NCBI GenBank assembly: GCA_964588415.1
Contig: CAZPPK010000096.1
Coordinates: forward strand, 1-11,253
Origin: Sulfidibacterium sp964588415
GTDB lineage: Bacteria; Bacteroidota; Bacteroidia; Bacteroidales; F082
Length of the DNA: 11,253 nucleotides
Reading direction: 5' to 3'
A program made the translations under genes and the position numbers. This document shows, piece by piece, positions 6,847 to 11,253 of this stretch (position 1 is its first letter; the number at the start of each line of letters is the position of its first letter). A model generated the notes under the pieces. That model made no database searches and was not told the origin of the DNA. It saw nothing but the letters and a program-made list of their open reading frames with translations.

Positions 6847-6894
6847 GGACGACCGGGCATAATGCGTTATGCTTTGTGGTCTTTGTTGATCGTG

Positions 6895-6922
6895 CCCCGA
6901 ATTTTCATTTGGGGATTTTTTT
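6895..6922 (+). terminator. Riboswitch-controlled terminator abutting the ribD start
   Basis: CCCCGAA (6895-6901) pairs with TTTGGGG (6908-6914) around TTTTCA, and is followed by A and seven T residues that run straight into the annotated ATG at 6923. The GGGGA in the descending arm is also the only purine-rich stretch before the ATG, so the hairpin could hide a ribosome site as well as end transcription. The left arm with its flanks (TGCCCCGAA, 6893-6901) is a perfect 9-base complement of TTCGGGGCA (6699-6707) in the aptamer core, which gives a simple competing antiterminator pairing when FMN is absent. Confidence 0.8.
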
Positions 6923-8053
6923 ATGCAAAATATCTGGGAAAAGGTCGGCGAAGTGCGTGATACGTTTTTCATGAAACAGGCCATCGAACTGTCTAAGATC
7001 GGAATGGGTTTTGTCAATCCCAATCCCTTGGTTGGTGCTGTCATAGTAAAGGAAAACTGCGTGATAGGGAAGGGCTGGCATGAGTATTTCGGCGGCCCCC
7101 ATGCAGAGATCAACGCTATTAAAGATGCCAACGGTGAAACAGATGGCACCACCATTTACGTCACGCTGGAGCCCTGTTCCCATTACGGCAAAACCCCGCC
7201 CTGTTCCCTGGCGATCGTCCAAAGTAAATTCTCACGTGTTGTGGTGGGAAGCGTTGACCCAAACCCGTTGGTGGTCGGTAGCGGTATTGGCATGTTACAA
7301 AATGCAGGCATCGAAGTGCAAAGCGGCATCCTGGAAAAGGAAGTACAGCAGTTGAACGAGGTATTTTTCAAATTCATCCGTACCAAACTGCCTTTTGTGG
7401 TGATGAAAACCGCCATGAGCCTGGATGGTAAAATAGCCACTGCCTCAGGAGATTCTAAGTGGATTTCCGGGGAAGCATCCCGGAAACGGGTGCATGAGCT
7501 CAGAAATCGATATGCCGCCATCATGGTGGGTATCAATACTGTGCTAAAGGACAATCCATTGCTGAGTGTCAGGGATGTGGCAGGGAAAACCAAAAATCCT
7601 GTGCGGATCGTGGTGGATTCCAAGGCTCGCATCCCACTCGAATCTAAGTTACTCAACACTCTGGAGATCAGTGAAACGATCGTGGCAGTTACAGATCAGG
7701 TGCCGGAATCCAAAATCAAAGCGTTGACTGATAAAGGGGCGCATGTGTTGGTTTGCCACGCTGTGGAAGGCAGGGTGGACCTGAAGTTCCTCATGCGGGA
7801 ACTTGCGGCACGAGACATCGACAGTATTTTACTGGAAGGCGGCGGAACGCTGAATTTTGAAGCGCTGAAACAGGGCATCGTTGACAAGGTAGTGGCTTTT
7901 GTGGCGCCCAAAATACTGGGCGGTGCACAGGCACTGACATCTGTTGAAGGCGCAGGCTTTCCGAGGTTGCCGGATGCAGTTGAAATAGAAAATTTAAAAG
8001 TATGCGAATCCGGAGAGGATATCATGCTTACTGGATATGTTAAAAGAATTTAG
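6923..8053 (+). CDS. ribD: Bifunctional pyrimidine deaminase/reductase RibD
   Basis: A 376-residue cytoplasmic enzyme of riboflavin synthesis. The N-terminal zinc cytidine-deaminase-like domain (about 14-155) deaminates diaminohydroxyphosphoribosylaminopyrimidine; its site is H60-A-E62 with C85 and C94 in PCSHYGKTPPC. The C-terminal DHFR-like domain (about 157-376) reduces the ribosyl group with NADPH; it shows MKTAMSLDGKIAT, GDSKWISGEASR, VGINTVLKDNP, LLEGGGTLN and APKILGG. Both halves look complete. Zinc-ligand numbers run about 11 higher than in Bacillus subtilis RibG, so the first residues (MQNIWEKVGEV) may not be translated; GTG at 6953 is an in-frame alternative matching the usual length. 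The ATG at 6923 directly follows the terminator T-run. It is the first gene after the FMN riboswitch and is two bases from ribE. Confidence 0.97.
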   Translation: MQNIWEKVGEVRDTFFMKQAIELSKIGMGFVNPNPLVGAVIVKENCVIGKGWHEYFGGPHAEINAIKDANGETDGTTIYVTLEPCSHYGKTPPCSLAIVQSKFSRVVVGSVDPNPLVVGSGIGMLQNAGIEVQSGILEKEVQQLNEVFFKFIRTKLPFVVMKTAMSLDGKIATASGDSKWISGEASRKRVHELRNRYAAIMVGINTVLKDNPLLSVRDVAGKTKNPVRIVVDSKARIPLESKLLNTLEISETIVAVTDQVPESKIKALTDKGAHVLVCHAVEGRVDLKFLMRELAARDIDSILLEGGGTLNFEALKQGIVDKVVAFVAPKILGGAQALTSVEGAGFPRLPDAVEIENLKVCESGEDIMLTGYVKRI

Positions 8054-8055
8054 AA

Positions 8056-8715
8056 ATGTTTACCGGAATTATTGAAGAAACAGGCCGTATCAGACAGATC
8101 AGCAGGGGCAGCAAGTCGGTGAAGTTATCCATCGAAGCTTCTCATGTGCTGGAAGACACCAAGGTCGGCGACAGCATCAGCACCAACGGTATCTGCCTTA
8201 CGGTGGTTGAAATGGATTCAAACACTTTTACAGTGGATGTGACGGCCGTGACGTTACGTAGGACCAGCCTAAACAAGCTCACCCCCGGAAACCGGGTGAA
8301 CCTGGAGCGTGCCCTCAGACTCAGCGATCGCCTGGGCGGGCATTTGCTGAGCGGACATGTGGACGGACTGGGTGTGATCCGCGAGATCACCATGGAAGAT
8401 ATCGCCCGGATTATCCATGTCGAAGCCAGCCCCGAACTACTCAGGTACATCGTCCCCAAAGGTTCTGTCGCCATCGACGGCATAAGCCTGACGGTGGTGG
8501 CTATGGATGAACGCTCTTTCAGCGTTTCGGTGATTCCGCACACGGCAACGGTAACCACGCTGATGGATAAGAAACCAGGAGATGTGGTGAATCTTGAAAC
8601 GGACATGATTGCTAAATATGTAGAGAAATTACTATTGACGAAAAACAGTCTGCCCGGAAAGAAAGGAGATCAAAGCATAGACATGGAGTTTCTGGGCGAA
8701 AATGGATTTATGTAA
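8056..8715 (+). CDS. ribE: Riboflavin synthase alpha chain RibE
   Basis: A 219-residue lumazine-binding protein that dismutates two 6,7-dimethyl-8-ribityllumazine molecules into riboflavin and the pyrimidine precursor. It starts with the invariant MFTGIIEETG. Two homologous barrel halves follow: 1-97, with GDSISTNGICLTV at 38-50, and 98-195, with GSVAIDGISLTV at 136-147. GGHLLSGHVDG (94-104) lies at their junction. The C-terminal helix used for trimer contact is present, followed by about 20 extra polar residues. It starts two bases after ribD, so the pair should be translated from the FMN-controlled message. The gene is named ribE in Bacteroidota and Bacillus, and ribC in enterobacteria. Confidence 0.97.
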   Translation: MFTGIIEETGRIRQISRGSKSVKLSIEASHVLEDTKVGDSISTNGICLTVVEMDSNTFTVDVTAVTLRRTSLNKLTPGNRVNLERALRLSDRLGGHLLSGHVDGLGVIREITMEDIARIIHVEASPELLRYIVPKGSVAIDGISLTVVAMDERSFSVSVIPHTATVTTLMDKKPGDVVNLETDMIAKYVEKLLLTKNSLPGKKGDQSIDMEFLGENGFM

Positions 8716-8835
8716 AAAGAATGTTTACCTGCCGAAGGCAGGAAAAATGAAAAATGATGGATGGAGTGCGAAGAATCGTGGGTTGTAAGGGGGATAACTT
8801 TAGAAAAAGATTGTTTGTAATGAGATCGCTTCGTT

Positions 8836-8855
8836 GTCCCGAAAACTTTCGGGAC
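8836..8855. repeat. Perfect short inverted repeat
   Basis: GTCCCGAAA and TTTCGGGAC pair perfectly around a two-base AC spacer. The bases just before it (GAGATCGCTTCGTTG) resemble the inverted end of the CGTCATTGCGAGG-type repeats, so it may be part of a degraded composite element spanning about 8822-8963. Confidence 0.5.
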
Positions 8856-8925
8856 GCCACGGATAGGGACGACTTAATAGATGTTTTTTGTTCAATACAT
8901 TACAAATAACTTCTATAAAAACATC

Positions 8926-8963
8926 CGTCATTGCGAGGCGCCCTTAGGTGACGCGGCAATTTC
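8926..8963. repeat. Dispersed repeat, CGTCATTGCGAGG type (copy 1)
   Basis: CGTCATTGCGAGGCG at one end and GACGCGGCAATTTC at the other match the two ends of a widespread intergenic element of the form CGTCATTGCGAGG...ACGAAGCAATCTC. Related copies lie at 10353-10393 (inverted) and 11182-11217. It is non-coding; its origin and function are unknown to me. Confidence 0.65.
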
Positions 8964-9066
8964 TTTTTGGAAGACTGTCCGTCTTGGGTGTGAGGTAGGT
9001 TCAATATAAAAAGTCATTTATTAGCTGATTTTTATAACAATAGATAACAAAACAGAAAAATAAAAA

Positions 9067-10272
9067 ATGAAAGATTTTAATACGATAGCAGAAGCTATTG
9101 AAGACATAAAACAGGGAAAAATGGTCATCGTCGTTGATGACGAACGCCGTGAAAATGAAGGTGATCTGATCATGGCAGCCAGCAAAGTAAGTGCTGCGGC
9201 GATCAATTTCATGGCCAAGAATGCAGGCGGGCTCATCTGTATGCCCATCACCGGGAAGCGGCTCAAACAGCTTGAGATCGGGATGATGGTGGCGGAAAAT
9301 ACCGACATCCACAAAACCGCGTTTACCGTTTCCATTGATGCTGCCACCAGCACCACGGGCATTTCGGCGGAAGAAAGGGCACGGTCTATCAAAAAAGTTC
9401 TGGACATGGATGCCAAACCTACGGATTTTAATCGCCCCGGACATGTCTTTCCGCTGGAATACCGCAAAGGCGGCGTGCTGATAAGAGCAGGGCACACCGA
9501 GGCTGCCGTGGATCTTGCAAAACTGGCAGGGTTGTTCCCCGCAGGTGTGATATGCGAAATTATGAATGAAGATGGTTCCATGGCGCGGGTACCCGATCTG
9601 ATTGAGTACAAGAAGAAATTCGGGCTGAAGCTCATCACCATTGCCGGATTGATCGAATTCCGCCGTCAGTCGGAAACTCTGGTCGAGAAAGTCTCAGAAG
9701 CGGAATTACCCACGAAATACGGCAAATTCAAGGCGCACGGCTATCAAAACAAAATTACCGGAGAACATCACATTGCCCTCACCATGGGGGATGTCAGCGA
9801 TGAAAAGCCCGTGTTGGCACGGGTGCATTCAGAGTGTCTTACCGGCGATGTTTTCGGCTCCAAACGCTGCGACTGTGGTGAGCAACTGGATGAAGCCATG
9901 CGGAAGATTGCTGAAGAAGGCAGGGGCATCCTGTTGTACATGCGCCAGGAAGGCCGCGGCATAGGGCTGCTGAACAAGCTGAAAGCCTACCATTTGCAGG
10001 ATGAAGGCATGGATACGGTGGAAGCCAATCATGCGCTGGGCTTCCCAGCAGATATGCGCAATTACGGCATCGGCGCTGAGATACTGGCTGATCTGGGAGC
10101 CAAACAGCTTCGCCTGATGACCAACAACCCAAAGAAGATCTCAGGGATTTCCGGTTTCGGCCTCAAGGTAATAGAACGCGTCCCGCTCATGATCAATCAC
10201 AACGAAGTGAACCAGTTTTACCTGGAAACCAAAGTCAGGAAAATGGGACACATCCTTACGAATTTAAAATAG
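9067..10272 (+). CDS. ribBA: Bifunctional DHBP synthase / GTP cyclohydrolase II RibBA
   Basis: A 401-residue fusion that supplies both riboflavin precursors. Residues 1-200 are 3,4-dihydroxy-2-butanone 4-phosphate synthase acting on ribulose 5-phosphate, with the acidic loop DDERRENEGDL (24-34), PTDFNRPGHVFPL (118-130), GGHTEA-like AGHTEAAVDL (141-150) and CEIMNEDGSMAR (163-174). Residues 205-401 are GTP cyclohydrolase II, with zinc cysteines C257, C268 and C270 in HSECLTGDVFGSKRCDCG, QEGRGIGLLNKLKAY (294-308), and D329 with R331 at the positions of the E. coli RibA catalytic pair. No key residue appears lost, so both halves are probably active, unlike some RibBA proteins with one dead half. 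Its start follows an A-rich leader without Shine-Dalgarno sequence. It lies 351 bases after ribE, so it may have its own promoter outside FMN control. Confidence 0.97.
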   Translation: MKDFNTIAEAIEDIKQGKMVIVVDDERRENEGDLIMAASKVSAAAINFMAKNAGGLICMPITGKRLKQLEIGMMVAENTDIHKTAFTVSIDAATSTTGISAEERARSIKKVLDMDAKPTDFNRPGHVFPLEYRKGGVLIRAGHTEAAVDLAKLAGLFPAGVICEIMNEDGSMARVPDLIEYKKKFGLKLITIAGLIEFRRQSETLVEKVSEAELPTKYGKFKAHGYQNKITGEHHIALTMGDVSDEKPVLARVHSECLTGDVFGSKRCDCGEQLDEAMRKIAEEGRGILLYMRQEGRGIGLLNKLKAYHLQDEGMDTVEANHALGFPADMRNYGIGAEILADLGAKQLRLMTNNPKKISGISGFGLKVIERVPLMINHNEVNQFYLETKVRKMGHILTNLK

Positions 10273-10300
10273 TGATTCGTGATTGATGATTAGTAGAGAA

Positions 10301-10326
10301 AGTCGGAAGGCCGAAGTTTTGTGAAT
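10301..10326. repeat. Short repeat shared with the region after ribH
   Basis: AGTCGGAAGGCCGAAGTT, then TTGTGAAT, resembles 10986-11011 (AGTCGGGGGACCGAAGTT, then GTGAAGAA). In both places the sequence TAGTAGAGA precedes it, at 10291 and 10931. It holds a short CGG-CCG inverted core. It looks like a small dispersed or duplicated intergenic motif, not a gene. Confidence 0.45.
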
Positions 10327-10352
10327 AATGAACAGGTATCTCTGTTGCTAGG

Positions 10353-10393
10353 ATGAGATTGCTTCTCCGCCCCCTGGTGGATTGCAATGACGA
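10353..10393. repeat. Dispersed repeat, CGTCATTGCGAGG type (copy 2, inverted)
   Basis: ATGAGATTGCTTC at the left and ATTGCAATGACGA at the right correspond to the inverted ends of the element at 11182-11217; the middle has diverged to a CCGCCCCCTGG stretch. It sits between ribBA and ribH. The other bases of 10273-10471 show no gene and no good terminator, and end in an A/T-rich leader before the ribH start. Confidence 0.6.
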
Positions 10394-10471
10394 TAAAATG
10401 AATAGGTGAAGTAGTGCTAAAAAATAGATTAAACTTTAAACAATATAAATCAAAAATTAAATAACATACTA

Positions 10472-10933
10472 ATGAAAACAATTCAGGGGAACTTTAATGC
10501 AGAGAAACTAAAATTCGGAATCGTCGTAGGCAGGTTCAACGAATTTATTGGAAGCAAATTACTATCGGGTGCTGTGGACGCACTCACACGTCACGGAGCC
10601 AAGGACGATCAGATTGAAATCGTCTGGGTTCCGGGCGCCTTCGAAATTCCGCTGCTGGCCAAACGCATGGCAAAAAGCGGCCAATACGATGCTATCATTT
10701 GCCTGGGTGCCGTGATTCGTGGCAACACCTCGCACTACGACCTCGTGGCTGCAGAAGTCGCCAAAGGCATCGCTTCTGTGTCACTGGATACCTTGGTACC
10801 CGTGAGCTTCGGGATCCTTACAACCGACAACATCGAACAGGCCATCGAAAGAGCCGGAACCAAATCAGGAAACAAAGGCTTCGATGCCTCCATGGCGGCT
10901 ATAGAGATGGCTAACCTGGTGAAGAAATTATAG
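10472..10933 (+). CDS. ribH: 6,7-dimethyl-8-ribityllumazine synthase RibH
   Basis: A 153-residue lumazine synthase, the penultimate step of riboflavin synthesis. It condenses 5-amino-6-ribitylamino-uracil with dihydroxybutanone phosphate and usually assembles as pentamers or 60-subunit shells. Its residues align in number with the Bacillus subtilis enzyme: F22 in VVGRFNEFI, F57 in VPGAFEIP, catalytic H88 in GAVIRGNTSHYD, and phosphate-binding R127 in IERAGTKSGNKG. The C-terminal GFDASMAAIEMANL helix is complete. W52 precedes the VPG motif. Length is normal and no signal or extension is present. The start follows an A/T-rich leader without Shine-Dalgarno sequence, 199 bases after ribBA. It completes the local pathway with RibD, RibE and RibBA. 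Confidence 0.97.
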   Translation: MKTIQGNFNAEKLKFGIVVGRFNEFIGSKLLSGAVDALTRHGAKDDQIEIVWVPGAFEIPLLAKRMAKSGQYDAIICLGAVIRGNTSHYDLVAAEVAKGIASVSLDTLVPVSFGILTTDNIEQAIERAGTKSGNKGFDASMAAIEMANLVKKL

Positions 10934-11253
10934 TAGAGAGTTCATAAAGTGTGTCTTTTCATAAAGTAGGATGACCGAAGTCTGAAGTCGGGGGACCGAA
11001 GTTGTGAAGAATTTGTCATTTTTTAGGATTTGTATATTGTTTTTTGGAATTTTATAAGACTCAATTTTACAACTTGTTACAGAAAGTTGTCATTGGTAGA
11101 TGTAAGATCAAGAAAGTATGACCCACATATTTTAATGACAGCATATAATTCTTCTGTAACTGCTTAAAGCTCTTAAAAGGCCGTCCCAATCGCGAGGAGG
11201 TACGACGAAGCAATGACACACGTTTCTATAGAGCTACCCTATTATGCTACTTA
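10934..11253. other. Gene-free end of the window after ribH
   Basis: No gene or RNA is recognised in these 320 bases. They contain the shared motif at 10986-11011, a 7-pair inverted repeat ACAACTT/AAGTTGT (11069-11090), a perfect 9-base inverted pair GTTACAGAA (11076-11084) and TTCTGTAAC (11152-11160), and the CGTCATTGCGAGG-type repeat near 11200. No clear intrinsic terminator for ribH was found. Confidence 0.5.
11182..11217. repeat. Dispersed repeat, CGTCATTGCGAGG type (copy 3)
   Basis: CGTCCCAATCGCGAGGAGG followed by TACGACGAAGCAATGACA is the best preserved copy in the window of the element also seen at 8926-8963 and, inverted, at 10353-10393. All three copies lie between or after riboflavin genes and outside coding DNA. 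Confidence 0.65.

Larger units (their letters stand above)
8716..9066. other. Repeat-bearing gap between ribE and ribBA
   Basis: No gene is seen in these 351 bases. They hold a 6-pair hairpin CCTGCC-GAA-GGCAGG (8728-8742), a perfect 9-pair inverted repeat (8836-8855), and one copy of the CGTCATTGCGAGG repeat (8926-8963). None is followed by a T-run that would make it a plus-strand terminator, so read-through from ribE into ribBA remains possible. The last 60 bases before ribBA are A/T-rich, as usual for Bacteroidota translation starts. No second FMN riboswitch is present. Confidence 0.6.

Noticed and set aside
6718..7155. Minus-strand open frame across the FMN riboswitch and the start of ribD
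   Set aside because: It overlaps a clear aptamer and the deaminase active site of ribD on the other strand, and has no family features.
8728..8742. Terminator after ribE (CCTGCC-GAA-GGCAGG)
   Set aside because: The stem is short and followed by AAAAATGA rather than a T-run on the plus strand; the minus-strand exit also lacks T residues.
8716..11253. CRISPR array suggested by recurring GAAGCAAT/CGTCATTGC motifs
   Set aside because: Only three diverged copies, far apart and in both orientations, with no regular spacers.

Overview
The window looks like chromosomal DNA of a member of the Bacteroidota. The evidence is a TonB-dependent receptor with an N-terminal carboxypeptidase-regulatory-like domain, a remnant of a DUF6266-type protein (a family I know mainly from this phylum), several copies of the Bacteroidota -7 promoter motif TAnnTTTG, and A-rich leaders without Shine-Dalgarno sequences. 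The order cannot be fixed from the sequence; Bacteroidales/Marinilabiliales or Cytophagales are guesses.

The left half (1-5760) is read from the minus strand. In transcription order it holds: a tRNA-Gly(CCC) gene with its own -7 box and a strong terminator; a PfkB-family sugar kinase; a -7 box and a TPP (THI-box) riboswitch leading into a TonB-dependent receptor that ends at a good terminator; then a two-gene unit with its own promoter, encoding a DEDDh 3'-5' exonuclease with an ExoX-like C-terminus and a fumarylacetoacetate-hydrolase-family enzyme. The riboswitch makes the receptor a likely outer-membrane importer of thiamine or a precursor.

The right half (5760-11253) is read from the plus strand. 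It starts with a decayed, N-terminally truncated DUF6266-like pseudogene and about 440 bases with no convincing gene. Then comes the riboflavin locus: a -7 box, a complete FMN riboswitch (RFN element), an intrinsic terminator that abuts the ribD start codon, and ribD, ribE, ribBA and ribH. RibBA makes both starting intermediates (from GTP and from ribulose 5-phosphate), RibD deaminates and reduces the pyrimidine, RibH condenses it with dihydroxybutanone phosphate to lumazine, and RibE dismutates lumazine to riboflavin. Only the pyrimidine phosphatase is missing, as is usual. ribD and ribE are two bases apart, but ribBA and ribH are separated by gaps of 351 and 199 bases that hold dispersed palindromic repeats.

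Two related kinds of short palindromic intergenic repeat occur: GTCATCCTGAGC...GAAGGATCT-like elements near 4.4 and 5.6 kb, and CGTCATTGCGAGG...GAAGCAAT-like elements near 8.9, 10.4 and 11.2 kb. I found no CRISPR array, phage, transposase or defence system and no clearly undescribed system. The most useful points for follow-up are the two vitamin riboswitches, the riboflavin expression platform, the DUF6266 remnant and the repeats.
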